A stretch of 64,000 nucleotides of DNA, taken from Megascapheus bottae (taxonomy: Eukaryota; Chordata; Mammalia; Rodentia; Geomyidae). How positions within the stretch are numbered: position 1 is the stretch's first letter; each line of letters opens with the position of its first letter. Made by a program: the position numbers and the translations under genes. The stretch covers positions 496,001-560,000 of the forward strand of contig JANJXV010000192.1 of assembly GCA_024803745.1 (NCBI GenBank). Direction: 5' to 3'. This document shows positions 1 to 11,838 of the stretch, piece by piece. The notes below the pieces were generated by a model, which saw only the letters and a list, made by a program, of their open reading frames with translations, was not told the DNA's origin and made no database searches.

Positions 1-25
1 TTACAGGTATAAGCCAGTGGCACCT
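1..25 (-). repeat. Tail of composite 7SL/ID-like SINE, cut by window start
   Basis: The first bases match the end of the composite SINE that is complete in copy B at about 46900-47112. Read on the minus strand this is the 7SL-derived head of the element. Only the end is in the window. Confidence 0.75.
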
Positions 26-1321
26 GACTTAAACAAGTTTTAATCTAAATTTTACGTATTTTATATAACTAAACATAATGGCATTTCCAACAAGAAAAGT
101 CAAAAGTCTTATTAAGCAATGCTTTGCATACTGTTACATCTATAACTAACCATGATTTAATTTCAGGTAATCATATTCTCAAAAGATCAGTTACTTTATA
201 AATATTGCTGTAAATTAAAAGAAGTGGGAGTCAAAGAAGAGAAACAATCCAATAGTCAAGGCACAGAAACCGTAAATTCCCTTTGTTCAATTTAAGAGAA
301 CCTGGAAAACATGCAATTTTATAACATAAGCCCTCCTGAAAAAGTTAACATTTTTGAACCTACTAATTAACGCTGATACTTAGTGCAAGCTGTATAAAAT
401 TGTTAAGAATTAATTAACTAATATAGTCTAAATAGGATCTCATTATGAACTGTAAAAACACAGGGAGGAACCTGCAAAAATTGCCTGAGGCTTTTCAAAT
501 GTAAGAGTGATAATAAGTAATCAGAGAAAGAAAGTTTCCTTAAATTAGTTGATTTATATTTTAGATTTGGGCAAGAAAGTTATTTTTAACATTATTCTAA
601 AAGCTTCAATATTTTAAAATAGACAGAAGTCAATGCATTTTAATCATCTACTGTGAAATGCCCAGAAGTGAAGTTGTTCATAGATATCTGCAAAAAAATT
701 AGACTCCTGAATATGCTAGAAGACCAACAATGACATGAGGCAAGAGGTATTCTTAACAGAGCTGCCAGGTCTTTGCAAAGGCTAAGTCAGATGCTACCAT
801 GGCTGTGTCCAAAATCCAGGCATGCATAGTCTCTCTTCATTCAGTCAAAGCCAAACTCCCGGAAGAGAGTGTCAAGACCTTCTGTTATCTGCAAGCATAG
901 CAGCAGCCCTGCCTGCCTCCTCTCTGATCCCATCTTCTCCTCGCCCTTCACTCCCACCAAGTGCAGTGGTGTACATACTTGATGTTACTTCAGGGTGTCA
1001 GGTGATCTCTAACATGAAACAGCTCAGATCATCACTTTCCTCTGCCTGTGTGTTTCTCCCTGATGGTCACCAAACCCCCAACCTGCACACTTTGCTCATA
1101 GGTCACTTTCTCAAAGACCACTCAGCCACTGCTACCCTGCCTCATGCATTTTCAATCCTTATTCCTGTTTGAACTTTTCTCCTTTTATCCTTCTGATGTC
1201 ATGTTCCTATGTGCAATATAATTTACTACTTTATTATGCTGAGTATTTATTATCTGGTTCCCTCTACAATATAAGCACTGGAGACTGTCCTAAAAGCTGG
1301 ATGTAAATTTACAATGAAGTT
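26..1321. other. Unique DNA of the duplication, no gene seen
   Basis: No repeat family or exon is recognised. The stretch includes an open frame of 116 codons at 822-1172 that is identical in copy B. The flanking non-coding bases are equally identical, and the predicted protein shows no recognisable domain, so it is not called as a gene. Confidence 0.6.
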
Positions 1322-1480
1322 TTTAAATTGTATTTTATTATCAGAATAAAGTATAGAGGGATTGCAGTTACATACATCGGGTATGGGGTACATTACTTCT
1401 CAAACCTTGATAACCCCTTCTCATATTTTTGTACCCCTTCCTCTTCCTCCACCCCTTCCCAATCATCTCCTAACCAGGAA
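1322..1480 (-). mobile_element. L1 3' end fragment, older subfamily (copy A)
   Basis: The stretch carries the antisense L1 3' UTR signature seen elsewhere in the window: a T/A-rich end, a segment reading acttctcaaaccttgata, then a C-rich tract. It matches the fragment at 34703-35060 best and the younger copies at 46329-46842 less well. It is 5'-truncated and has no coding remnant. The same fragment is in copy B at about 48409-48567. Confidence 0.7.
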
Positions 1481-2789
1481 TTGTTAATGCTAAGTGATAT
1501 TTAAAGGCTATGATATACCTACTCTTTTTAGACAACTGATGTTTTCAAATCATTTGGAATAAATATAATTCATTCAACTTCTTTTCAGACTTCTGGTGAG
1601 TACCAGAAAGGATTTACTAATGGATATTTAGCTTCCTAACATGGCACAAGCATTCAATAAGGTACCAACTAAACTGGAATTATAGTAAAATCACCTTCAG
1701 TAGCATGAATCATAAGTAATGATTGACAACAGATAACTACCAAGGCGTTTTTTCTACAAGAGCCTATAAATGATCTCAATCTGTCTCTTAGAAGAAACAA
1801 ACACCAATAATATCAGTGGAGATAGGAAGGTTGGGGCAGAAAAGCAACCCAGAAAAAAACTCAAACTCTTAGAAAGGAAAAAAAAATAACTAAAGCAGAA
1901 AGGGCCAGGGACATGATTCAAATAGTATAGCACACAGAACTCTGTCCTCAAAAATCATGAGTACAGTATTTATCTTTCATTAATTCACACAATAGAGTTG
2001 CTAAAACTTTTTATAGGTACTGGCTTTATGAAAATTATTTAGTACAAAGTGAGGGTCAAGATTTAAAGACATTGCCTAAGCTACCAGAGCTTTGAAAATA
2101 TCTGAACACTGCACAGATAAATATTAAGGTTATTCTGTGAAGGATAAGGGGATACCTGGTATGCTATGACAGCTCATAAGTGATGATGAACCTTCACTGA
2201 AACACTGATTCATGAAGACACTTTGGGCAGTAGTGCTCCCTGTAATTACTACTCTGGCTGTTTCTTTCACTTCTTTCTAAGGCTAAATAATTCCTAGAAT
2301 TTCATGCCCTGTCTTCAAGTGAAATTAAATGTAGAATACTACAGCAGTGCTTTTACTTGGGAACTTGTGGCAAACACATTTGTCCAGCCTTGTCCAACAA
2401 ACAGAGGAGGGACACTGGCATAGCAACTCAGGCTTAGGGAGAACCTAAGCATGACATTTAGAAAAATATTTGTGAAAAAGAAGGGTTTTGTTTCCACAGC
2501 AACCAACTTTCTTAGTCTTCTGAGCTCTACTAAAAATAAAACAAATGAAAGCTGGTAAGAGAAACAGAGTAAGGTCTAATGTAGAATGGCACACAAAGCA
2601 AAAATAAAGGACGCTGAAGCCAAGTTCATTGGAAGAAGCATAGCAAATCCTCAGTTAATCATGAGTGTCCTAATCTGGTCATGACCCTTTAAATCTTCAT
2701 TTCTTTATTTTTTGGTAACTACTGGCCGTGAGATTCTTCTCTCTCCATAAAGCAGAGCCTCCAGAATTTATTCATCTTGTACAATTGGG
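1481..2789. other. Unique DNA of the duplication, no gene seen
   Basis: This AT-rich stretch has no recognised repeat or exon. It lies inside the block of near-identity with copy B. Confidence 0.55.
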
Positions 2790-3514
2790 TTTCAGTGACC
2801 AGGATCAGTAACTCTCTTGCCTCTGTTCTCGGCTACCCATCACCGCAACACCGTGAGGCTATTTTAGGTAACTTGTACAAGTCTTTGTTGTCTTGTGATG
2901 AGGTTACTTTGCTTAACACAACATCTTCAGAATTCATCCCTACAGCTGCCTGTGGTTGAACTCCCTTCTTTTCTAGGGTTCAACAATACCCAATTTTGTG
3001 TATATAACACATATACTTTGTCCATTTACCTGTGGTTGAGCCCTTACCACTTCTTGAGTATGGTGCACAGTGCTTCAATCAACATTGGGATTTGGGTTTT
3101 CTTTGAGGTATCTTAACTTACCCTTTAGTAACAAGTCAATGCCTGGCCTCATAAAATGAATTTGTTTTAGTTTTTGAAGTAACTAAAGAGTCATTATTGA
3201 TTCTCCTTTAAATGTTTGGTATGGTTCATCAGTGAAATGTAATGGTTTAAGCTTTTCTCCTAAATGACTGTATGTCATTTCTACATTCCATTTCTTCATG
3301 ATTAAATGCATAAGTGTTTTATGTTTGTAGGACTGTTTCCCAGTTCCCCTAGGTCAATTATTTTTCTTTCAGATAATTGTTATAAATTCTAATGGTCCTT
3401 TCTCTTTCTGAAGCATCCATTGTAATACCTCCTCTCTTTTTATCTAAATTTATTTATTTTTATATTGTTTATTTCTAAGTATAGATGAAGAACTTTAATT
3501 TTTCTTTTATTTTT

Positions 3515-3700
3515 GCCAGTCCTGGGCTTGAGCTCAGGGCCTGAGCACTGTCCTTGGACTTTCTCAAGGGTAGAGCTCTACCACTTGAGCCTCAGCACCA
3601 CTTCCAGCTTTTTTCTATGTATGTGGTACCGAGGAATCGAACCCGGGTCTTCATGCATGCTAGGCAAGCACTTTAACCACTAGGCCAAACTCCCGGCCCC
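3515..3700 (-). mobile_element. Dimeric tRNA-derived (ID-like) SINE, copy A
   Basis: Read on the minus strand this is a full-length copy with a tRNA-like head: A box TGGCCTAGTGGTTAAAGTG and B box GGGTTCGATTCC. A linker follows, then a second tRNA-like half with the A-box-like TGGTAGAGCTC and the B-box-like GAGCTCAAGCCC. A T-run on the plus strand marks its A-tail. Target-site duplications of 12 bases (actttaattttt) lie at 3492-3503 and 3707-3718. The same insertion with the same duplication is present in copy B, so it predates the segmental duplication. Confidence 0.88.
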
Positions 3701-3904
3701 TGAAGGACTTTAATTTTTATAAGAAATAATTATTAGTTCACTGATTTTTGTCTTTACTGATTTTCCATTTTCTTTGTTTCTATTGTTGTTTTGGTTCTAC
3801 ATTAAATACTAATTTCTGCAAACTAGACTTCATTTGTCCTTTTTTTTCAATGTCATTATAATGTGTAATGTATAGTATTAGGTTACTTATTTGAAACACT
3901 TCTT

Positions 3905-4205
3905 GTTTCATTTTGACTGTCCTGGGTTTTGAACTCAAGGTTTTATGTTTGCTAAGAAGGTGCTCGGTCACTTGAACCAAAACTCCAGATCTATGTTGCA
4001 GTTATTTTTAAGATAAAGCCTCAGTGATGGACCTTGATACTCCTGTTCACTCTTCTCAGACTAGCTGGACTACTAGCACATGCCGCCATTCCCAGCACCT
4101 GTTGAAGTGGGATCTCATGAAAGCTTCTGCCTATACTAAATTCTGATTTTCCAGATCTCTGCCTCCTGTACAGCTGGGGTGATAGGTGTGTGCAATTGGT
4201 TATGA
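3905..4205 (-). mobile_element. Old composite 7SL/ID-like SINE, copy A
   Basis: The left part carries an ID-like antisense phrase (tttgaactcaagg with a following antisense A-box region). The right part carries antisense 7SL/B1-like phrases around the dinucleotide-rich words ctctgcctcctgta and gctggggtgataggtgtg. It is degenerate, so limits are approximate. The copy B equivalent is about 50980-51280. Confidence 0.6.
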
Positions 4206-4571
4206 GAGATCTTATGACCTTTCTCCCTCCAGGATGACCTTCAATGGCCTGGGCAGTTTTGCTTTATATATTTACTCTTATGATAGTGATTATGTATTTA
4301 CAACTATTATGATTTCTTGGTGAATTGGAACTTACATAACTATATATTGTTTCTGTTTATGTCTTAGAACAATTTTTACTGAAATTCTACTCTGTATGAT
4401 ATAAATATAGCCACTTCATTCTTTTTTTTTTGCTTGCCTTTTGCATGGGATGTCTATTCTTTTCCTTCACTTTCAGCCTACACATGCCCTTAAATGTAAA
4501 GTAAGTTACTTATAGCCAACATATAGTTTGATTTTAAGCTACACGTGCACATGCACAAATACATATAAAAT

Positions 4572-4772
4572 TTTTGAACTCAGGCATGCTTACTTGATTT
4601 ACGTGGTTGGCCAGAACTCTACCATTTAAGTCAGTACAGCCCTGCTCTTTGCTCGTTATTTTACAGATGTGGTCTAGAAAACTCCTCACTGACTGGCCTT
4701 GGACCACAATCCTTCGGATCTCAACCTGCTGAGTAACTATGATTACAGGCCTGACACACCAGTCTCCAAACT
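4572..4772 (-). mobile_element. Old composite 7SL/ID-like SINE, copy A
   Basis: It begins with the antisense ID-like gaactcaggc and ends with the antisense 7SL-like phrase gattacaggcctgacacacc. The middle holds the typical antisense link gaccacaatccttcggatctc. The copy B equivalent is about 51647-51847. Confidence 0.7.
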
Positions 4773-6469
4773 CATCCTGTTTGCCATATAGCCTCTCTAA
4801 GACAGTAGTAATTTAAATGTCTCTTGTGCCATGAATATTTCATACTTTCTCATTATCACATTTCTCTACCTTCCAAGGTAACTTTCTTTGTTTTAAAGTT
4901 CATGTGATCAAATGGGGTCTACCTAAATTTTACAATGGAGGAGAGTTTCCTTATTTTAAAACCTGGTCTACAAACTTAATCCTATCTGTAAGGCCCTTTT
5001 TGCTATAGAATGCAAGATATTCATAACTTGTAGAGATTAGGAATCATTATCATACCTACTACAGTCACAAATCCAAGAAACAAATACTCATGAATACTAC
5101 TTACGCCAAACAACACAGATCTGTTGTCCTAATCATAACTCAGGGATCTCTAGGAAATAAATGTCATCAACAGAATATTACTCTTAAAATAAAGCTCTTA
5201 AATTAACTTAATGAAAATAAATACATTATTTAGTTTTACAATCTTTATCGCTGTATACAGTCGCTAGTACTACACAAAGGTCAAGGTGCTGTGGTGTGGG
5301 ATATATGAATAGTTAATAACCAACATTTGTTCTCAGTCTTCCTCCATTTGGAAGAATAGATGGAGTCATTACTATTGTGTACAGTGCCTTGAAGCCAGTT
5401 TAAATAAGTCACTTTTTTACTGGGCTTGATTTACATAAACTATTAAACATTTTCAATGGGTCAAAAGACAATATTGCCCCACAGAGTCATCTGTCATTTG
5501 TTTATTCTCATTAGCTGTATGAAAAATAAACCATGGAACTGCATAAAAATATATTGGAATCAAAGCTTTCTTTACTGTTTAAATTATAATTCAGAACTCT
5601 GAATTTAAATGCTGGCAATGTAAAAAAGCAAGCAAACAATGGCATTAAACAAGGCTGGAAAGTCACTACAACCTCTTCCACAATTTGCCTTTGGAGTACA
5701 TGGTTATCTGTAAATATCTCCTAATGTAATAGTAGACAAGGGTCAAAAGTACTAACCCCTGAGATTCACTATTCTCCTCTGAATAACAACCTGTTTTTCA
5801 TGGGATGTTTTAAAGATAGAGGCAATTCACAAAAGTGCTTTAACAATGTATTTGCCTAGGATACTTTCAAAATATTAACCTGACTCTGGTTTCAGATTTG
5901 GTATTATATCTGATTCATAGTAGCTAAAAACTCCAGGATTTAGCTTCCTGTGTTTCTGATTTCTCTGGATGGGGAACTTTCTATGACTAATAGCACCCTC
6001 TGGCATCTGTTTCCCTAGGGGGAAAAATACATTAGCCATAGAAAGATTAAATATAATAATTATGATTTCCATTTCTGGGACAAGGCCTTTTCATCAATAA
6101 TTATGATTCGGTGCCAAACTGGCAATCTTTAAGCACTGGCCTTATCGTTCATAATAATGAGCAGATTCATAACCCATGCTCCTTAGCTGTAGAAGGCTAA
6201 TTAGGACTTTAACCAAAAACACCACTCATGTGAACTGCTCACAGAGGTCACTGGCTACAGAACACCAGTTCTGGCCAAATGAACTCCATGTGCTGAGCAG
6301 GAGTAAAGAGTACCTGCACTAGAAAAGGAAGTTACAGCTCAGAGTGTAACCCTCAGAGACAGGCAAGTTTTAATTCCTGCAGGAGTATGTGCTTAAACAT
6401 GCAAATGGAAATCACAGCCAAATCAAATATTCCAAAGGGCAGTGAACAACTATGGATAAAATATGAAAT
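4773..6469. other. Unrecognised DNA of the duplication, with deletion joint
   Basis: No gene or clear repeat is recognised. The stretch contains the deletion joint at 5917-5919, where copy A lacks 3,420 bases that copy B keeps. Confidence 0.6.
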
Positions 6470-9400
6470 ACCACATGCTCACAGGTGGATGAGGACAAAA
6501 TAAGTCAAAACATTAAAATTTATTAAATATGTATGATGATAACAAAAGACCAATTTTTGTCTGAGCTTTTTTTGTTTACCTAAGATATCTACTAACTGCA
6601 GAAAAGATTTTAAAATATATTACTCGTATAATATGCAGGCTACCAAACAGTACTCACAGGATTTGCTCTGACACTGCACTTTCTAATTTATAACTTATTA
6701 GTCACACATTTTCTGATGCTTTTCAGTCTCACTCTTGTCCTACAACAAGCCCTGCAGGAAAGGGATTTATTTATTCTCACAGTATCCCCAAGAGCCTAGT
6801 TAAGAGCTTGCCACTGCATGTCACTTGTATATTACACGTACACATTTTATCTATTCCACAGGTTATAATGAAGAAAATTCATGAAGGACCTCCCTGCCTC
6901 TCCATCAAAGGAAAGCAATGAGGCTTAATTGGGCAGACCATAAAGGGCCCTGCAAAACACACGGAGGACGAGAGAAACTTATAAATGAGTTTTTGGCTGT
7001 AGAGTGGAAAAGCTTATAATTTATTTTATGCTCTTTACCAGAATTTTACTCCCAGGAGATAACAAATGGTCAACACACCACCAGGCCACCACTCACTAGC
7101 TATTCCCTGGTCTGTTTGAAGCACACATTGTTGATCTACTGCCTCTCACTCCCCTTTACATTGTAATTTGTTAAACTAACAATAAGGTCTGGATTAAAGT
7201 TCATTATGTATGAAGCTAACTGTAGTAATCCATATGCTATGTTTCATTTGCACAATTCATTGTACCTATTTCCAGTGGTTGATTTTACCTTTTATTATTG
7301 ATCCAATGTTATTTCAGGAGCTAAGGTAAATGAATGCCTTTGCAAGTTCGTACAATGGCTCATATCTTCTTTGTGCAGGGTGTCCTTGAACTTTTGCTGA
7401 GTTACTGTAAGGAATCAGAATTCCCATTTCTATTTTCACAGTATAGTACCCAAAAGAAAACCTACTAGCTGCTTTTTTGAATTTTGAAGCAGTCTAAAAG
7501 CTGTAAGAAGGAAAAAAGCCTGAAAAAGATCAAAGGTGACTGAAGAATCCATCCGAAGGTTATTCACAAAACAGGCATGACTTTCTCTAAGTCGGAGACA
7601 TGAGTATCTGTGCAATTCACAGATTGTGACAAAAGACAACATTTAGTGCCTCTCATAGCTATTCCTTTCTCATACTCTGTACTGAGAGAAAAATATGGTG
7701 AGATAAAGGTTGTTTAGAAAGTGAAAGTGTATAGGCAAAAATGCAACTCAGATACATGCCTATTAATTTTCAAGAGGCCACAAACAAGAATTGCTCTAAA
7801 ATTTCTTTGGCTTGAAAATACTATGGTAACTTTCAAAACTACTGAAAACTCTAGAAAGCATATGATTATGTGAGCTTTATCAACTTATATTTTTCAAATG
7901 TGAAGTTGAAACCAAGTAACTAAAAAACAGTTTGGTTATTCAACCATCTTGTAGGCCATGTTCACAAGAATTATATATTTAATGAGCTACTGATATACTC
8001 TAACAAAAATATGTGGTGAAAACTGCATTAACTTTTGACAAATCGTACACATCTCTCTAATATTTGACTTGATAGAAGACAATATTTCTCATATTTTGTT
8101 CTGAATTAAATCTGCTTGGATTTGTCATTCTGGTTATGCTGCATGAACAAAATTTGATGTTATTCAGATAAGAAAGTTAGAAAAGGGATATGAAATCAAA
8201 ATAGCAGTTTAGCTTACAATCTGATCAAGTATCATCATTCCAGGAGAAGTACTTTGTGAATGAGTCTCACCATGCCACACAAACTGTTTAAAAGTATGCA
8301 CTCAATGTACTGAGATTTATTGACAGTATCTGACTACTCTACAAGGACATGGGGTTGTCTGATCACAATTAGGCCTGAGCACTTGGTAGTAAAGGTTACA
8401 AAAACTACTAGTGTAGATCTCAGTGTCCTTTCAGTAATATACTAAGGCTTTACAGCACCTTTGCCTATTATTGAGTTTGTACCAGTGAAGCAAACCTCAC
8501 ACACATAAAAAAACAGCAAATAATGCTTTATCATTACTATGGAAACCTTATCTTCTAACCTCTTAAAATCTCAAGGAAAGCTAGCGGTCTGCAAACTCCA
8601 TGTTGAGTCCCATTGTCTTAGCATGTAGCAGATGCAAACACTATGCTCTGTGTTTAACTAAGAATACAAGGAAAATGGGGATGGCCTATGGTCTGCATTT
8701 TTGTTCAACCTGTCACCGAAATGAAGCTTCAGCAAGCCAACAGAAGCATTCCACATGCAAGAACCAAAAACAAAAATTGATAAGAACAAATGACATCATT
8801 TAAGTTGCCCAGCTCACAGCTAAATAATGTCGTATGTTTGTATGTACAACTCTCTTCAGCCACACTATCCTCTCATGAACACGTTCCAGTTCCCACTCCC
8901 TCTGCTTCATTCCTCTTTTAATCCAACACACTTCTTATCATAAATAGCAGTTTCCTGATTATATTTTGCTAACACATACTAAAGCATTCTTAAAATATTA
9001 TCTCTGGGTGGCTTAACTACATTTAAAAGCTGTATTCTAGCCCAAAGCAATTAAAAATGGTGTAATCTAAATCTCTGAATGATAAAATTCTAAGGAGAAA
9101 ACAAAATGCATATAGTTCCTAATTATCTTTGCATGCATTTTAAATCTTTCCAGAGGACAGAATATCATTTAAACATGAATAATTGTACTGCAGAGGAAAT
9201 GAGTTCATCCTAGAATGCAATCTGTAAAGATAACAGTTTACTTCACTCAATGGTGGTTGAAACTTTGGCTAAATCAAATATATGAGTAAAAGTCTCTTCA
9301 GGAATAAGGCAGAAAGTTTGAGAGAAGAAAAATGCAATCAATATTTCCAATTCTAAATTACAGGCTTACTAACCTGTACCATACTGCAGATGTTGCTTGA

Positions 9401-9480
9401 TGTGTTATACGCAAACGATAGCAAATTTCCTCCTACACAGAATAAAATTATTACCTTGGCGCAAATTTTTTTTAAAAAAA
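6470..9480. other. Unrecognised AT-rich DNA, no gene seen
   Basis: The first 40 or so bases after the duplication boundary (accacatgctcacaggtgg and following) resemble an old L1 3' UTR in sense. Beyond that I see no recognisable repeat, exon or RNA gene. Open frames are all below 75 codons. Confidence 0.55.
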
Positions 9481-9493
9481 AGACGATGTGAGA

Positions 9494-9672
9494 CCGGGAG
9501 TTTGGCCTACTGTCTAGGGTGTTTGCCTAGCATTAACAAAGACTGGGGTTCAATTCCTCTGTACCACATACATAGAAAAAATGTGGAAGTGGTGCTGTGG
9601 TTCAAGTGGTAAAGCACTAGCCTTGAGAAAGCCCAAGGACAATGCTCTGTCCCTGAGCTGGCAAAAAAAGAA
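9494..9672 (+). mobile_element. Dimeric tRNA-derived (ID-like) SINE
   Basis: This sense copy has a slightly damaged A box (TGGCCTACTGTCTAGGGTG), a B box GGGGTTCAATTCC, the linker, and a second half with TGGTTCAAGTGGTAAAG. It ends in a short A-rich tail. Flanking 13-base target-site duplications lie at 9481-9493 (agacgatgtgaga) and 9673-9685 (agatgatgtgaga), with one mismatch. Short open frames overlapping it on both strands are products of the SINE, not genes. Confidence 0.88.
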
Positions 9673-9685
9673 AGATGATGTGAGA

Positions 9686-10772
9686 TAAAGTGATTATCTC
9701 TCACTAAGTTACAACTTGAAAATTGGTCCCATCTGAAATCTATTCTGCCTTTAGGCATTAAAACATGGTTAATGATACCTCATATCAGTCACTTACGTGC
9801 TAGTTAGGTCTTAATAATTGAATAATATTTTATCATAAAAAGGAGTACACACTGAGGTTGGGTAATTTTCCCAGTATATATTTGTTAAAGGACTTTCTGT
9901 GTCCAACATTATGGCAAACAGACGGATGAATTCTTTGCTATAAGTACCTACAAGATAGAAGAAATTTAGTTATGTTCTTCCTAGGATCTTAGTACAATAA
10001 TCTATATATCAAAGACCCTAAGAGAAATGGATATTGTAATTTTGAATGTTCTGATAAAATTTAAAAGACAAATTTTAATACTTATACATAAGAATTATGC
10101 CTTACATTTTCTAGACTTCCTGTAATGCAAACATAAATATATACCAGCTGAGTGGTGTTTTATTCAATGAACAGCTCTAGTTTATATTTCAACAAACAAA
10201 AAATGGAATCCTGTATACTTCCTGTCAATCTTTCATAGCCTTTAGCAGTTCATATTAATAAGAACAGTACAGATTTCTAGTTGCGGTGTTACAAAGCATT
10301 ATTATCTAGCATTTAGTGATCTATAGATGTAGGTGTCTTATTATCATCCAATGTTCAGATTGTAGCCACAACATAATTACTACATATTGGAACTTTATTT
10401 ATAACATTATTTTTCAAAGATTATCAAAACTGTCTCTGAAACACTGGCTAAAATATTTATGGTGACATCTTTCTTTGACCCAAAAATTTAAAATCTAAAC
10501 TAACCTAACATTGCATAACCTACAGAAAAAAATGGAACAAAGTGCCACTAAGAAATTAAAAGATAGACCAGAAATCTTTTTCCCTATAAGTAGGGGCTAG
10601 AAGATTTTGGACAAGTCATAGAAATAGAATGTATCCTGATCATCACTCTTACAGCCAATTTTCTTTCTCTCTCTCTCATTTTTTTTAGTCCATCATGGAC
10701 TAGAACTCTGGTCCTGGGTGTGTCAAATGAGACAAAGCATTGGAGTTTTTTGTTTTTTGTGGGGTTTTTTTT
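9686..10772. other. Unrecognised AT-rich DNA, no gene seen
   Basis: No repeat or exon is recognised, apart from a short T/G-rich run just before the SINE at 10773. Confidence 0.5.
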
Positions 10773-10956
10773 GCCAGTCCTGGGCTTGAGCTCAGAGCCT
10801 GAGCACTGTCCTTGGACTTTCTCAAGACTAGAGCTCTACCACTTGAGCCTCAGCACCACTTCCAGCTTTTATCTATGTATGTGGTACCGAGGAATTTAAC
10901 CGGGTCTTCGTGCATACTAGGCAAGCACTCTACCACTAGGCCAAAATCTCAGCCCC
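10773..10956 (-). mobile_element. Dimeric tRNA-derived (ID-like) SINE
   Basis: This is a full-length antisense copy beginning gccagtcctgggcttgag and ending in the antisense head (ctaggccaaaatctcagcccc). The B box is decayed (the antisense reads ggaatttaaccgggtc instead of ggaatcgaacccgggtc). A T/G-rich run precedes it, corresponding to the A-tail. I did not find a convincing target-site duplication. Confidence 0.88.
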
Positions 10957-11132
10957 AGGAACTGGGTTTCTAACTAAACTATCCTTCCATAGAAGTATTA
11001 GAGTTGTTACTTATTTATAGATCTAAATATCTGTATGTAATATTTGATTTTAAACAAATTTGTATTTCTCTATATATGCAAGCAGAAATATAGAAACAGA
11101 TACACATATATATGAATATTATATACATATTT

Positions 11133-11310
11133 TGGGGCGCAAGGCTGGTACTCTACCACTTTGAGCCACATCTCCACTTCCTGATTGTTAATGGAGTTGA
11201 GAGTCTCATGGACTTTCTTAATGAGTGCTGGCTTCGAACCTTGACTCAAATATCGCAGCCTCCTATTAGTAGCTAGGATTACAGATATGAGTCACCAGTA
11301 CCTGACTTCC
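11133..11310 (-). mobile_element. Composite 7SL/ID-like SINE
   Basis: The antisense ID-like tail (aaggctggtactctaccact) is followed by the typical linker (ttaatggagttgagagtctc) and the antisense 7SL-like head (tagctaggattacagatatg). It is partly degenerate. Confidence 0.8.
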
Positions 11311-11838
11311 AACAGTGTTTTCAAATATTCTGATCTGAAAAATCTCCACATTAAAATCTTTTAAATTGAAATATCATTACTTTTAAGAACCTGCTATAAA
11401 CTTAAGAAAGAATAATGGATTTCTCTTTCTTGGTAAAGAAATAAGAATAATTTACATATTGGTCAATTGGTTATCAGTTTAAAAAGTGTACCACTTTACT
11501 TTGTCAAAAACATTTGTCTATTAATTATCAGTTTAAAAGGTATATTACTTTACTTTGTTAAACTGCATGGAGGAAAAATGGCTAGTAGTAAACATTATCA
11601 CCAGCAACTTATATTTATAAAGAATTTTATAAAGTGAAATAAGTTCAAATTACCACCATTATAAATTTATAAAGTAGTGAAAACAAATTACCATATAATT
11701 ACCATCCAAGTTCATCCTGATTAATAAGTACATTTCTAAGAAAAACAAGGTTTTTGAAAAGGATGACCATACTTAGAATTCAAAAAGTGCTCTTTTTCTC
11801 ATGAGTCCTGCTGAGATGGATAAACTGCCACTCACATT

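Larger units (their letters stand above)
2790..4555 (-). mobile_element. Ancient antisense L1 remnant, broken by SINEs (copy A)
   Basis: Several segments read as degenerate L1 on the minus strand. About 3000-3110 resembles the L1 3' end region, with the phrase about a nearby site of repeated TTGAGTATGG and CAATCAACATTGGG. About 3140-3490 and 3701-3860 resemble ORF2, including a recognisable cctggcctcataaaatga. About 4225-4550 resembles a more upstream ORF2 part, with tttcactttcagcctaca. All reading frames are destroyed. A dimeric tRNA SINE (3515-3700) and a composite SINE (about 3905-4205) interrupt it. The matching stretch in copy B is about 49879-51630. The order and orientation are consistent with one element, but it could be two. 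Confidence 0.6.
1..6469 (+). repeat. Segmental duplication, copy A (left part cut by window start)
   Basis: This block aligns collinearly and in the same orientation with 47088-56964. The offset is 47087 at the start, 47089 near base 2800 and 47075 after a 13-base indel at 3724-3736. Both copies share the same L1 remnants and the same dimeric SINE with the same target-site duplication, so those insertions predate the duplication. The alignment stops after base 6469, where copy A continues into sequence resembling an old L1 3' UTR and copy B enters a different L1 slice. The left end is not seen because the match begins at base 1. Copy A lacks 3,420 bases present in copy B, with the joint at 5917-5919. 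No coding function is evident. Confidence 0.95.

Noticed and set aside
822..1172. 116-codon frame, identical in both duplication copies (also 47909-48259)
   Set aside because: Identity is just as high in the non-coding DNA around it, since it lies in the near-identical tract. The protein is rich in Ser, Pro and Leu without a domain.
3515..3700. A true tRNA gene, from good A and B boxes
   Set aside because: The sequence between the boxes does not form a cloverleaf that I can see, it is followed by the SINE second half and A-tail, and many near-copies exist.
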